This document shows positions 29,491-37,691 of a stretch of 63,410 bases of DNA, piece after piece. A model generated the notes under the pieces. It was not told the origin of the DNA and did not search any database. It saw only the letters and a program-made list of their open reading frames with translations. The number at the start of each line of letters is the position of its first letter. Position 1 is the first letter of the stretch. Position numbers and translations under genes: made by a program. The stretch is from Stenotrophomonas sepilia (GTDB lineage: Bacteria; Pseudomonadota; Gammaproteobacteria; Xanthomonadales; Xanthomonadaceae): NCBI RefSeq assembly GCF_003244875.1, contig NZ_LXXZ01000072.1, forward strand, positions 1 through 63,410, in the 5' to 3' direction.

Positions 29491-30252
29491 CTACGTCGGG
29501 ATTTCCTCAAATTCCATGTACCCGGTGAAGTACTGCCGGCTGATGTTCTCCGCCGATGGCAGCTGTGTCGGGTAGCCGTAGAGCGCCGACCGCGCCGCCA
29601 GCAGCGGGTCGAACGCCTTGCTGGCCATGTCCCGGTACTGCGGCACAACGCAGGAGCGCCGGCGTCCCGCGATCGCTGCCGCCACCGTCTCCCAATCGGT
29701 CCCGCCCAGTCCACCGCCGCGCACGGCAGCTGTCGCCCGGCCGGACAAGGTGCAGGTCAGCCGGCGGTACAGAGGCCCAGGAACCGTGTTGACCTGCCCA
29801 CCCTTGGTGCGGGTGTGCACGCTGGTGTCGATCGTGGCCACCGCCCAGCCGTCGCTGATGCCCACCTCGACTGCGCGGAAGATCGCGATCTCGCCCACGT
29901 CCACGTTCGTGGCAGTTGTGGCGATCTCGACGGACACTGTCGAGACGAGGGCGCCGGCCTGCGGAAACAGCCACGCGCAGACACTACCGTCGGGCAGCCG
30001 CACCGTGGCGGTGCTGGCGCCGGCCACGCTCACCTGCACGCCGGGCGGGATGTTGAGGCCGAGAACCGCGATGATCCCCGGCACAACAGCCTCGGCCAGG
30101 GTGATCGTGATCGCCAACGAGCCGGTGCGCCGGATCCGCGACGAGCGCCCAGGCTTGCCATCGAAGAGCGCCGAGCCTTGGTCGGCCGACAGCCACGTTC
30201 CACCGGTGAGGGTGGCCGTCTCCACCGCCGGCATGCCATATCCAATCAACAC
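29491..30252 (-). CDS. Tail assembly protein (hypothetical)
   Basis: A 253-aa protein 4 bases after the 655-aa tail gene. It is rich in beta-forming residues (SLAITITLAEAVVPGIIAVLGLNIPPGVQVSVAG), with a C-terminal segment ending RQYFTGYMEFEEIPT. No signal peptide. It is probably a minor tail-tip or distal tail component; no family was recognised for certain. Confidence 0.75.
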   Translation of the reverse strand: MLIGYGMPAVETATLTGGTWLSADQGSALFDGKPGRSSRIRRTGSLAITITLAEAVVPGIIAVLGLNIPPGVQVSVAGASTATVRLPDGSVCAWLFPQAGALVSTVSVEIATTATNVDVGEIAIFRAVEVGISDGWAVATIDTSVHTRTKGGQVNTVPGPLYRRLTCTLSGRATAAVRGGGLGGTDWETVAAAIAGRRRSCVVPQYRDMASKAFDPLLAARSALYGYPTQLPSAENISRQYFTGYMEFEEIPT

Positions 30253-30256
30253 GTCA

Positions 30257-32224
30257 TCATCCCCACAGGGTAAGCACCACGTCCCCCGTGGCAGGGTTGC
30301 GCTCTACGCGCCGCACCAGCACCGGCTTGCCATCGGCCAGGCCGTAGCGGCTGTAGGTCAGCCGGCCGATCTGACCAGGGAGCGGGGCCATGTCCTGATC
30401 ACCGCGAATGGCGACCTGGTAGAAGAACCGCTGCCGCTGATACATCGCCACGACGCGGTTGATCTCGGCCTGCGCGTCGGCCGCATGCCAGAACAGCGAA
30501 ATGACCGGATCGGCGGCGTCGGCGCGGCGGTAGTGTGCGTCCAGTGCGCCCGCAGCGAACACCTGACCTCGGTAGAGGCCCGTCAGCTCGTCGCGGCGGC
30601 TCTGCGGAACATCCACCACGTCCGTGACCAGGTCGGAGGCGCCGAGGGCCTGCGCGTTCGGCCGGTAGGCCATGCGCCGGGTCAGGTTGGGCGCGTCGTC
30701 CGGGACGCCGACCAGGTCGCTGGCCATGTCGGCTTCCGAGATCTCAAACGCCGGCTGCCCTTGATAGGTCTCCGGCGCGACCACCTGGACGAAGCGCAGC
30801 ACACCGGTAGGATCCTGGTAGCACCCGACACCGTAGCTGGGCAGCATCGCGTTCAAGGCATCCCTGCCCGTGATCGCCGCCCCGGCGTAGTAGCCGATAC
30901 CGGCGTAGCCGGTTGCAGCGTCCACCGCTGCACAATCCGCCGCCGACCACGCCCCCGCCCCGAGACGAGCCATCACGTCGCCCACGGCCTGCTCCAGGCT
31001 CGCCGGGGCCATACCGGGGCCGATGCTCGAACCATCGACCACCACTGGAGTGACGGGCGGAGACTTCAGCAGCAGCTGCTGGCCGTCCGGCGCCATGCTG
31101 AAGGTGCCGTCTTCCATCAGGTCGCCGCGGTCCATCACAGCGTTTACGTGCACAGGGCTGTCGGCCAGGAACATCGCTGTCGCATCCGAATTGGCGCCGG
31201 CTGCCGGCACGCTGGCCACCGCCCCGATCACTACCGGCTGCGGCTTCCAGGCCAGTGAGGTGATGTTGGGCAGGAACACGCCCCGGTTGATGGTCTGGCC
31301 CAGGTAGTCGTGCGCATCGCGCAGATGCAGGGTCTTGCTGCCGTCGTCGCTCACCTCGATCTGATCGATGACGCAGCGAAACACCGGAGCGGCGTCGGCC
31401 AGCATACCGCCGTCGTCCACCTGCAGGATGCGCACCGCAGCGCCCGAGGCACCGGACAATGCCAGGCCATCCAGCAGCCCCTCGGCGTCGGCGACCACGC
31501 ATTCCGCCGCTGCCGTCTGCGACACCGGATCTCCGCCCCACGGCCAGAAGCTCAGTTCCTGAACGAGGTTGACGCCCTCGGCGACCAGCCCTTCGTACCG
31601 GACATTGGCCGGGCTATCGCCTGGCGCGGAAAGCCAGTCATCGTCGGCCAGCCGCGTGGTCGGCGCTTGGGCCTGGTCCAGCTTCCAACCGGCAACAGCG
31701 GCATCGCTGCGGGCGCCCCACTGCCCAGCGTTCACGGCCAGGCACAGTCCACCGGCCTTCGTCGCAGCCAGTGCGGCGGCGAAGTGGAGCGGCCCGGCCA
31801 GCAGCAGGTCGCGCTGGTGGACCAGCGCGCCGTTTAGATACAGGTGGAGCCGGGAGGGACTGCCGAAGGAGACCCGCATCCCGACGATATCGCCCAACGC
31901 GACCACGGGCAGACCGGTTGCGATCGCGCCAACGCCCTGGATCAGGCGACCGGTGGCCAGTTCCCAGCCGATACCCTCCCCGTTCGCGCCCGGCGCTTGG
32001 CTGAGGGGCGCTGCTGCCGTGACAAAGCCCACGACCGCCGAGAGGTCGTCATCGCCCCACAACGCGAATTCGACGCCGACAACGCCGGCGCTGAGGGCAA
32101 AGTCGGACCGGGCGCAGCGGTTGAGGTCGGCTGCTGCGGTCGTGGCAAGAGTGAGCCCACCGTCGCGCGCAGCGAGCAGCGGGCCGATCGGGAGCGCGGC
32201 AAAGCGCCCATAGGTGTCGGTCAT
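30257..32224 (-). CDS. Large tail-tip / baseplate protein
   Basis: A 655-aa protein that begins with a lectin/SPRY-like segment of about 180 aa (SAGVVGVEFALWGDDDLSAVVGF; LHLYLNGALVHQRDLL). A second part resembles phage tail hub proteins with segments such as IDQIEVSDDGSKTLHLRDAHDYLGQ and ends ERNPATGDVVLTLWG. It directly follows the frameshifted tail chaperone gene, before the tape measure, which is not the usual lambda order. Tail-tip assignment is by position and composition. Confidence 0.75.
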   Translation of the reverse strand: MTDTYGRFAALPIGPLLAARDGGLTLATTAAADLNRCARSDFALSAGVVGVEFALWGDDDLSAVVGFVTAAAPLSQAPGANGEGIGWELATGRLIQGVGAIATGLPVVALGDIVGMRVSFGSPSRLHLYLNGALVHQRDLLLAGPLHFAAALAATKAGGLCLAVNAGQWGARSDAAVAGWKLDQAQAPTTRLADDDWLSAPGDSPANVRYEGLVAEGVNLVQELSFWPWGGDPVSQTAAAECVVADAEGLLDGLALSGASGAAVRILQVDDGGMLADAAPVFRCVIDQIEVSDDGSKTLHLRDAHDYLGQTINRGVFLPNITSLAWKPQPVVIGAVASVPAAGANSDATAMFLADSPVHVNAVMDRGDLMEDGTFSMAPDGQQLLLKSPPVTPVVVDGSSIGPGMAPASLEQAVGDVMARLGAGAWSAADCAAVDAATGYAGIGYYAGAAITGRDALNAMLPSYGVGCYQDPTGVLRFVQVVAPETYQGQPAFEISEADMASDLVGVPDDAPNLTRRMAYRPNAQALGASDLVTDVVDVPQSRRDELTGLYRGQVFAAGALDAHYRRADAADPVISLFWHAADAQAEINRVVAMYQRQRFFYQVAIRGDQDMAPLPGQIGRLTYSRYGLADGKPVLVRRVERNPATGDVVLTLWG

Positions 32225-32226
32225 GG

Positions 32227-32526
32227 CTATCCCAGTCGATCGAACCAGTCCTGTGCCTCGTCCTCCTCGGAACGTGGTACGAGGGTTTCCAGGTACTCCT
32301 GAAAGGAGCGCTTGGTGCCGCCCTGGCTGTGTGAGGCGGTGATGTATGCGGCGAAGGCAGCGGGCTTGATGTGCAGGCTTACGGGGTCGATGGGGTTCCG
32401 CTTATGGAACTCCCACCATTCGAGGAACTCCCGACGCGACATGCTCGCCTGCAGCTCGGACACCGTGCGATGCAGGTGGCCGGCGAGGACCTTCCAGAAC
32501 CAGTCCTCGCCGCGCTGCCTTAGCCG
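32227..32526 (-). CDS. Tail assembly chaperone, T-like extension in -1 frame
   Basis: This frame has no good start of its own. It is joined to the upstream gpG-like gene by a -1 frameshift at GGGAAAC, giving a 222-aa fusion (123 + 99 residues). The extension contains RGEDWFWKVLAGHLHRTVSE and SRREFLEWWEFHKRNPID, typical of short second chaperone parts, and ends QDWFDRLG. An internal ATG at 32442 could make a 71-aa version. The fusion is made in a minority of translation events and binds the tape measure protein. Confidence 0.85.
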   Translation of the reverse strand, partial: RLRQRGEDWFWKVLAGHLHRTVSELQASMSRREFLEWWEFHKRNPIDPVSLHIKPAAFAAYITASHSQGGTKRSFQEYLETLVPRSEEDEAQDWFDRLG

Positions 32527-32894
32527 TTTCCCGCGTCGGCCTGGGCTTGGGCAGCATCCTCGCCGAAGCCGGAATGCTTCATGGCCACGCGCTGCAGCTC
32601 GGCGGCAACCAGCGGCTTGAGCTGGGCGGCCTGCTCCACGTTCATGACGGGCTTGCCGTCCTCGTCGCAGATGGTCGCTGCGATCAGCTTGGCGCGGTCG
32701 CCTTCGCCCCACAGCTTGCGGAACTCCGCATCCGGCAGCTCGCGAACATGGAACTGCGCCTTGGCACCGTTGGGCAAGGTGATCGTGTCGGCGCGAACGT
32801 CCTTGGAGGCGAACATGCCCAGGTTGGTGAACGATTGCAGGACGCTCAGAGGCTGCTGCGGCTGGGTTTGGGTGATGTCGCTGGTCTTGCTCAT
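32520..32894 (-). CDS. Tail assembly chaperone, G-like
   Basis: A 124-aa protein. The middle (ITLPNGAKAQFHVRELPDAEFRKLWGEGD) matches the style of gpG-like chaperones, which coat the tape measure during tail assembly. It ends AGNG-stop right after a GGGAAAC slippery heptamer, so it is the short product of the frameshift pair. It is preceded by the tail tube gene and a 14-bp hairpin. Confidence 0.85.
   Translation of the reverse strand: MSKTSDITQTQPQQPLSVLQSFTNLGMFASKDVRADTITLPNGAKAQFHVRELPDAEFRKLWGEGDRAKLIAATICDEDGKPVMNVEQAAQLKPLVAAELQRVAMKHSGFGEDAAQAQADAGNG
32526..32532 (-). other. Slippery heptamer for -1 frameshift
   Basis: On the minus strand G-GGA-AAC in zero frame is a canonical X-XXY-YYZ site. 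The stop comes one codon later; the -1 frame stays open for 99 codons. Lambda G/GT uses the closely similar GGGAAAG. Confidence 0.88.
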
Positions 32895-32914
32895 TGGCCG
32901 TTTCCTTGAATGGC

Positions 32915-32969
32915 GACAGGGCGCGCGGGCCGCGCACGGCTAACACGCGGAGGATCCGCGCGCCCTGTC
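32915..32969. repeat. 14-bp inverted repeat between tail tube and chaperone genes
   Basis: GACAGGGCGCGCGG and CCGCGCGCCCTGTC form perfect 14-bp arms around a 27-base loop. No T-tract follows on the minus strand, so it may be an RNA structure stabilising the tube mRNA or a partial attenuator. Confidence 0.6.
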
Positions 32970-33019
32970 AGAGAGATGGCCCGCCGGAGCGGGCCTGGGT
33001 GTGCGCCGTTGCCGCAGCC

Positions 33020-33493
33020 TTACGGCGTCGGGCGGTGCGTGGTGACGGCGCCGGAGCCGCGGATGGTGATCGTCGCCTTCCACACATCGTTGTCCTGGCT
33101 GGTCACGGCGAAGTTCTGCACGAAGCCGTCGAACTGCTTGGACAGCACGGTGTCCGGCGGGGTGATCTTTCCCGCAACGGCGGTCGGCTTGGCCACACCT
33201 TCGGTTTCCGACAGCGGCGCGGTCACCAGCCAATTCACGACGGCACCGGTCTCGTGCAGCTCTTCCAGCTTCTCGTGGTCGACGCTGTCGTAGATGATCT
33301 CGATGCTGGTGCTGCCGGTCTGCTTGCGGCCGGCGACGAACTGATCCCAGTCGTCGTCGTAGTCGGAGATATCGATCTCCGACGCCTGGCCATCGGGGAA
33401 GCCGACCGTACGCAGGCGGGTCACCTTGATGACCTCGGCCGCGGCGATGGCGACGAACAGCTGCGTGTGCTTCGACTTGATTACCTGTCCCAT
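33020..33493 (-). CDS. Major tail tube protein
   Basis: A 157-aa protein with the acidic/beta pattern of tail tube subunits (PDGQASEIDISDYDDDWDQFVAGRKQTGSTSIEIIY; DNDVWKATITIRGSG). It lies between the tail terminator (DUF3168) and the chaperone pair, exactly where the tube gene is expected. No unusual feature apart from hairpins on both sides. Confidence 0.86.
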   Translation of the reverse strand: MGQVIKSKHTQLFVAIAAAEVIKVTRLRTVGFPDGQASEIDISDYDDDWDQFVAGRKQTGSTSIEIIYDSVDHEKLEELHETGAVVNWLVTAPLSETEGVAKPTAVAGKITPPDTVLSKQFDGFVQNFAVTSQDNDVWKATITIRGSGAVTTHRPTP

Positions 33494-33528
33494 AGGGGTT
33501 TCCTTGTGTTGCGCCCGTCGCCGGGCAT

Positions 33529-33550
33529 GAAAAAGGCCCCTTGCGGGGCC
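33529..33550 (-). terminator. Terminator upstream of the tail tube gene
   Basis: On the minus strand GGCCCC-gcaa-GGGGCC is followed by T5. It lies between the DUF3168 gene and the tube gene and probably reduces or processes the late transcript. Confidence 0.8.
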
Positions 33551-33571
33551 AGTGGGTTGCCGTTGTGTGGT

Positions 33572-33934
33572 TCAGCGCAGTTGCAGGAGCCTGGCGTCGA
33601 AGGAGATGCCAAAGGCGTCCGTGCCGTCGCTGCCAGGCGTCGGGTTGTAAGACTCGATGCTGCCCACGCGCTCGATCGCGTCGCGGATGGCGACGGCCGC
33701 GCCGTTGGCCTGCGTCATGGCTTTGCCCCACACGGTTAATCGGACTCGCCAGCCGTCGGCCGGCGGCGCATCGGACAGCATCGCGGTGGGCGATCCGCCG
33801 ACCACCTCCCACGTCGCGTAGGGCAGTGCTGCATCCTGTGGCGCGGTTCCCGGCCACAACCGGATCGGGTCGCCCAGCACGTGCCGAACCGCTGCATCAC
33901 CCTGCAGCAGGGACTGGATCAGGGGAACCATCAT
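33572..33934 (-). CDS. Tail completion / terminator protein (DUF3168)
   Basis: A 120-aa protein of the DUF3168 type: N-terminal MVPLIQSLLQGDAAV, then YATWEVVGGSP, then the helix QANGAAVAIRDAIERV. In siphophages this protein caps the tail tube end and joins it to the head. Its start overlaps the stop of the preceding gene by 4 bases (ATGA). Confidence 0.87.
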   Translation of the reverse strand: MMVPLIQSLLQGDAAVRHVLGDPIRLWPGTAPQDAALPYATWEVVGGSPTAMLSDAPPADGWRVRLTVWGKAMTQANGAAVAIRDAIERVGSIESYNPTPGSDGTDAFGISFDARLLQLR

Positions 33935-34434
33935 CGCCAGCCATCCTTCTTGAGCTGCTTGTCGAGCGCCGCCCAGGTTTCATTGATGATCACCTGCGCC
34001 GCCTCCGGCCCCTTGGCCTCGCCTGCCGGCGTGAGGAACGGCTCGGCCCTCATCTTCCTGGTGCCGAATTCCTTGAAGCGCCAGTAATAGGCCCAGCCCG
34101 CCTCCTCATAAACCTTCCCGACGCGGCCGCGGCGCCGGTTGCGCTTGGTGTTGGCGTACTTGCGCCGGCGACCGGTCTTAACCCCGACCGTGTAGTACTC
34201 GCCGCCCTGGCCTACACCTGCGCGCTGCCGGCTCTTGGTGTTGGCCCGGCGGGTGACGATCTGCGAGGCCATGAACCCCGATGCTCTCGGGGCGCGGCGG
34301 CGGGCGTCGTCACGGATGACGTTGCCACCTTTGCGCATACCGGCTTGCACGGCTCGCCCTTGAATCGCCTTGGGCGCCTCCCGCAGTGAGCGCAGGAGGC
34401 CGTCCAGGCCGTCGATCTTCACTTGCTCAGCCAT
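33931..34434 (-). CDS. HK97 gp10-like head-tail protein
   Basis: ATG 34434 gives 167 aa. The N-terminus (VKIDGLDGLLRSLREAP) and the basic middle (RRKYANTKRNRRRGRV) followed by YYWRFKEFGTRKMRAEPFLTPA are characteristic of the HK97-gp10-like family, a connector-proximal tail component. It overlaps both neighbours by a few bases in a tightly packed operon. Confidence 0.9.
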   Translation of the reverse strand: MAEQVKIDGLDGLLRSLREAPKAIQGRAVQAGMRKGGNVIRDDARRRAPRASGFMASQIVTRRANTKSRQRAGVGQGGEYYTVGVKTGRRRKYANTKRNRRRGRVGKVYEEAGWAYYWRFKEFGTRKMRAEPFLTPAGEAKGPEAAQVIINETWAALDKQLKKDGWR

Positions 34435-34759
34435 CGGACACCCCGGCATCGACCATCAGCGTGATATGCCCGCGTGCTGTCGCATCTGGCAGCACCGCAC
34501 GAATCGCGTACACCTGCCCGTCGAACACCACGCGCATGGTCGGCACTACCCCGGGCAGGTAAGGGATCTCGATGCGCGCAGTCACCTCTCCATGCTCGGC
34601 TGCGGCCGCGGTGAACTCCCGACCCGAGAGCGGAACCACCTCTGCCGGCACGTCAGCCCGCCATCTACGCCATTGCTTCACGTCCCCGCCGAGCGGATCA
34701 CGCACCGGGCCGTAGTCCTGCAGCTCGATGCGATGCCGGTACTTGCCCGCCCGCCTCAT
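34427..34759 (-). CDS. Head-tail adaptor (SPP1 gp16 / HK97 gp9 type)
   Basis: A 110-aa protein starting MRRAGKYRHRIELQ, the usual beginning of phage head-closure proteins, with DPLGGDVKQWRRW and EIPYLPGVVPTMRVVFDGQVYAI. It seals the connector and provides the tail docking face. It is encoded between gp6-like and gp10-like genes, as in HK97. Confidence 0.9.
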   Translation of the reverse strand: MRRAGKYRHRIELQDYGPVRDPLGGDVKQWRRWRADVPAEVVPLSGREFTAAAAEHGEVTARIEIPYLPGVVPTMRVVFDGQVYAIRAVLPDATARGHITLMVDAGVSDG

Positions 34760-35178
34760 GGCAGCACCCGCCGGTAGGGAAACATCAGCCGGTCCAGGGT
34801 TGGGTTCTCGGCCAACTGCGAGCCAGCCACCACCGCCTCGCGGTTGGCATACAGGTCACCCAGCAACAGCAGTACGGCCGCGCGCAACGGCCCCGGAAGC
34901 GGGCCAGGTGTCGTCGTGAACTTGACCGGATAGGCGCCTGGCTCGCTGTCGAGCGCCGCCGGCTCAATAGGCAGCGGAGAGCGGCCCTCGCCGACCGGGG
35001 TCCACTCATAGGTCGCTGCTGCCAACGCATACCCCGTGGTGCGCTCCACCGACTCACGCGCGGCGGTGATGAAGGCGCCGATCAGCGCGTCGTCGGCATC
35101 GTGGATAACTACCAGGTGCGCCTTCGCTTCGCTCAGCGACACGGGTTCCTCTGCCGCCGGGGTCAACGTGCGCAGCAT
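34756..35178 (-). CDS. Head-tail connector (gp6-like)
   Basis: A 140-aa protein with VSLSEAKAHLVVIHDADDALIGAFITAARESVERTTG, the standard N-terminal helices of the gp6/gp15 connector family that form a ring under the portal. The C-terminal helix LRAAVLLLLGDLYANRE is also typical. It overlaps the adaptor gene by 4 bases. Confidence 0.92.
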   Translation of the reverse strand: MLRTLTPAAEEPVSLSEAKAHLVVIHDADDALIGAFITAARESVERTTGYALAAATYEWTPVGEGRSPLPIEPAALDSEPGAYPVKFTTTPGPLPGPLRAAVLLLLGDLYANREAVVAGSQLAENPTLDRLMFPYRRVLP

Positions 35179-35181
35179 GGG

Positions 35182-35586
35182 TCATTCCTCCGGCGTTGCC
35201 GACTTGATGGCATTGGGGTGGGGGTCGATCAGTCCGCCAAGGCGCAGCGCCTCAACGTGTGCCGCGTTGACCTGGATCACCTGGCCAACCTTCCCGAGGT
35301 GGTTGTTACTGAGCACCAGCGCCGGCACGGTTTCGCCCTCCGGCGGAGCCGGTTCTTTATCCGGTGGCGGCAGGTCGTTGTCCGCCTTCACGGTTTCGGG
35401 CCTCTGGCTGTCTCCGCCCTCGTCCGTCTCCGGCTCAACGGCGGCAGCCGCCGCGTCAGCCTCGGGGCTTTCGGCGTCCGCCTGCTCGCCCTGGCCAGCC
35501 GCTGCGTCCACTACCCCAGCGGGCCCTTCCTGCGCGTCGGCCGGACCGCTGGCCGCCTGCGCGGAGGTGTTCTTCTGCTTTGCCAT
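35182..35586 (-). CDS. Acidic low-complexity protein after capsid gene
   Basis: A 134-aa protein. About 80 N-terminal residues are disordered and rich in Ala, Glu, Asp and Pro, and the C-terminal 50 residues are compact (VPALVLSNNHLGKVGQVIQVNAAHVEALRLGGLI). The position between capsid and gp6-like connector suggests a head decoration or FI-like accessory role. No catalytic motif is seen. Confidence 0.7.
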   Translation of the reverse strand: MAKQKNTSAQAASGPADAQEGPAGVVDAAAGQGEQADAESPEADAAAAAVEPETDEGGDSQRPETVKADNDLPPPDKEPAPPEGETVPALVLSNNHLGKVGQVIQVNAAHVEALRLGGLIDPHPNAIKSATPEE

Positions 35587-35596
35587 GATCGTCTCC

Positions 35597-35624
35597 GAGG
35601 GACGCCCACGCTGGGGCGTCCCTC
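35597..35624. repeat. Hairpin downstream of the capsid gene
   Basis: GAGGGACGCCC and GGGCGTCCCTC form an 11-bp perfect stem with a 6-base loop between the capsid stop and the next gene. No T-tract follows, so it is more likely an mRNA 3' stabiliser than a strong terminator. Confidence 0.6.
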
Positions 35625-35643
35625 CGTTCTTGGGCCGAGGCGG

Positions 35644-36888
35644 TTAAGCCGCAGCGCCGTGCTTGAAGGTCTTCACCGCGCCGCCCACGTCGACCAGGTT
35701 GCCGCCGGAGCGCATCCAGGCCATGAAGCCCACCTGGCCCTTCTTCACGTAGGCCGAGTCGTTGAAGCGGAACAGGGTCACGGCCATCACGTCGCGGATC
35801 TTGTAGTAGCTGAAGTCGCCGAACGCGATCGAGGTGGCGCCCGCGGCCGGAGCCGGAGCGTGCTGGTTGATCTGGATATCGCGGTTCAGCAGACGATCCG
35901 GCGCACCGCCCGGATTGCCCTGCTCGTAACCCGGCACGAAGATCGGCCGGCCCTGGTCGTCCTTCACCTTGCGGATCAGCTTCAGCATGTCGTCGTGGAA
36001 CATCCACTTGGCCAGCTGGCGATACGCCGGATCGACGCTGTGCTCCAGGTCGACCAGGTCGTCGTAGGTGACGATCGGCAGCGCCGAGACAGCGCCGATC
36101 TTGCCCACCGTCGCGGCAGTAAAGGCGCCCATCGGCTGCCCAACGCCGGTGCCGACGGAGTAGTGGCGGTTGGTGACGCGGCCCAGGCGGGTCTGCAAGC
36201 GCTTCTCGATGAAGCCGGCGATATCGGCCGTGCTGTCCTGCAGCAGCTCCCACGGCACGGTCACCACCTTGGAGCTGTACTTGTACACCTGCAGGCCCTT
36301 GGTGCCGAAGGCCACGTCCTGGTCGTTCGCCGACTGGTTTTCAGCGACCAGTTCGCCCTCTTCGGAGGTGCCATCGCTGGTCGGGTACTGCATCGGCTCG
36401 CCGCCGGCAGTGCTGAACACATCAGCCACCTGGCGCATGCCGCCGAATGCCTTCAGGGCATCCAGGATCTGCTCGGCCAGCGTAGTCGGAACGGTGTAGC
36501 CACCCTGCTCCGGGTTGACGGCCGGATTGCCCGACATGGCCGCGTTGACCTGCTTCCAGTCCTCGGCGCTCAGGGCGCTGTCACCGCCACGCGCCCAGCG
36601 GTCGAACAGGCGCTCCTCGTTGGAGAGGTCACGACCGCCGCGGTTGGCAGTGTCGTGCTCACGCACGCCCTGTTCGCGCAGCGCCTCGTCGGCCGTCAGG
36701 TCCATGACCTTCTGATGACGCTCGATCGCCGCGTCGATGCGCTCGATCTCGGCGATGTTGTTGTCGTACTTAGCCTGGTTCTCCGGCGTCCACTTGTTGC
36801 CGTCACCGGTGCTGGTGTCCAGCAGGTTGCGGGTTTCCTTTGCCAGCGCGGTGCGGCGCTCCCGCTCGGCCTGAATGTTGAAGGGCAT
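35644..36888 (-). CDS. Major capsid protein (HK97 fold)
   Basis: A 414-aa protein. The first 110 residues are a helical delta/scaffold domain (NNIAEIERIDAAIERHQKVMDLTADEALREQGV) likely removed by the neighbouring S14 protease. The shell part has GGYTVPTTLAEQILDALKAFGGMRQVADV, WELLQDSTADIAGFIEKRL and GDFSYYKIRDVMAVTLFRFND, typical of HK97 capsids. A terminator lies just upstream, so it may also have its own promoter. Confidence 0.93.
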   Translation of the reverse strand: MPFNIQAERERRTALAKETRNLLDTSTGDGNKWTPENQAKYDNNIAEIERIDAAIERHQKVMDLTADEALREQGVREHDTANRGGRDLSNEERLFDRWARGGDSALSAEDWKQVNAAMSGNPAVNPEQGGYTVPTTLAEQILDALKAFGGMRQVADVFSTAGGEPMQYPTSDGTSEEGELVAENQSANDQDVAFGTKGLQVYKYSSKVVTVPWELLQDSTADIAGFIEKRLQTRLGRVTNRHYSVGTGVGQPMGAFTAATVGKIGAVSALPIVTYDDLVDLEHSVDPAYRQLAKWMFHDDMLKLIRKVKDDQGRPIFVPGYEQGNPGGAPDRLLNRDIQINQHAPAPAAGATSIAFGDFSYYKIRDVMAVTLFRFNDSAYVKKGQVGFMAWMRSGGNLVDVGGAVKTFKHGAAA

Positions 36889-36907
36889 TGGTGATTTCCT
36901 CGTGTCG

Positions 36908-36930
36908 AAAAAAAACCGCCTTTCGGCGGT
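36908..36930 (-). terminator. Terminator between prohead protease and capsid genes
   Basis: On the minus strand ACCGCC-gaaa-GGCGGT is followed by T7. The tetraloop hairpin plus T-tract is strong. It lies 20 bases before the capsid start, so capsid expression needs antitermination, read-through or a local promoter. Confidence 0.88.
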
Positions 36931-36956
36931 CGGGATGAACTGCGGGCGGGAGTCGC

Positions 36957-37691
36957 TTACGCAGCGGAGCGTTCCAGCAGCGCCAGACGGCGCGACAGGT
37001 TGGCCTTGTGGGCGGCGGCGGCGCCGTCGTCGGGTTCGGGGGTACGGTTGGCCAGTGCGGCAGGTGCGTTGTCGTAGGCGGACAGATCCCAGGTGTTGGA
37101 TGCCTTCTTCTTGCCGACGACCTCCACCACGCGATCAGCGAAACCGTGTTCCTTGGCTTCGTCGGCCGTGAACCAGGTCTCTTCATCCATCCACTGGACG
37201 ATCTGCGCTTCATCCTTGCCAGTGCGGCGCGTGTAGTCGCCGGCCAGGCCGGTATCGATCTTCGCCAGCAGTTCACCGGTCTTGGTCATGTCTGCCTTGT
37301 TGCCGATAGCGACCGTCCAGGCGTTGTGGATCATGAAACCGGCGCCCTGGCTGATCTCAACCTCATCGCAGGCCATGCAGATGCCGGTGGCAGCCGAGGC
37401 CGCCAGTCCATCCACGTGGGCGATCACGGTCGCCTTGTGCTGTGCGATGGCCGTCATCATCGATCGGGCCGCAAACACGTCACCGCCGGGCGAATCGATG
37501 CGCAGATGGATCACGTCCGCGTCGATGCCGGCCATAGCCTGGGCAAACATCGTCTCGTCAATGTCGCCCCACCACCCGCCGATGACCCCGTGCAGGTAGA
37601 TCGTGGCCTCCTTGCCTTCGGTCTCCGCCCGGATGGGCTTGGACTGGCCGGCGTTGTTCTTGGCCAGCTGCAGCAGCTTAGGAATTGGCAT
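36957..37691 (-). CDS. Prohead maturation protease (ClpP/S14 type)
   Basis: ATG 37691 (AAGGA site 8 bases upstream) gives 244 aa; the longer open frame is rejected. ClpP-like motifs are visible: LRIDSPGGDVFAARSMM, the catalytic Ser in DGLAASAATG, the catalytic His in GAGFMIHNAW. It processes the capsid delta domain. The start overlaps the portal stop by 14 bases. Confidence 0.93.
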   Translation of the reverse strand: MPIPKLLQLAKNNAGQSKPIRAETEGKEATIYLHGVIGGWWGDIDETMFAQAMAGIDADVIHLRIDSPGGDVFAARSMMTAIAQHKATVIAHVDGLAASAATGICMACDEVEISQGAGFMIHNAWTVAIGNKADMTKTGELLAKIDTGLAGDYTRRTGKDEAQIVQWMDEETWFTADEAKEHGFADRVVEVVGKKKASNTWDLSAYDNAPAALANRTPEPDDGAAAAHKANLSRRLALLERSAA

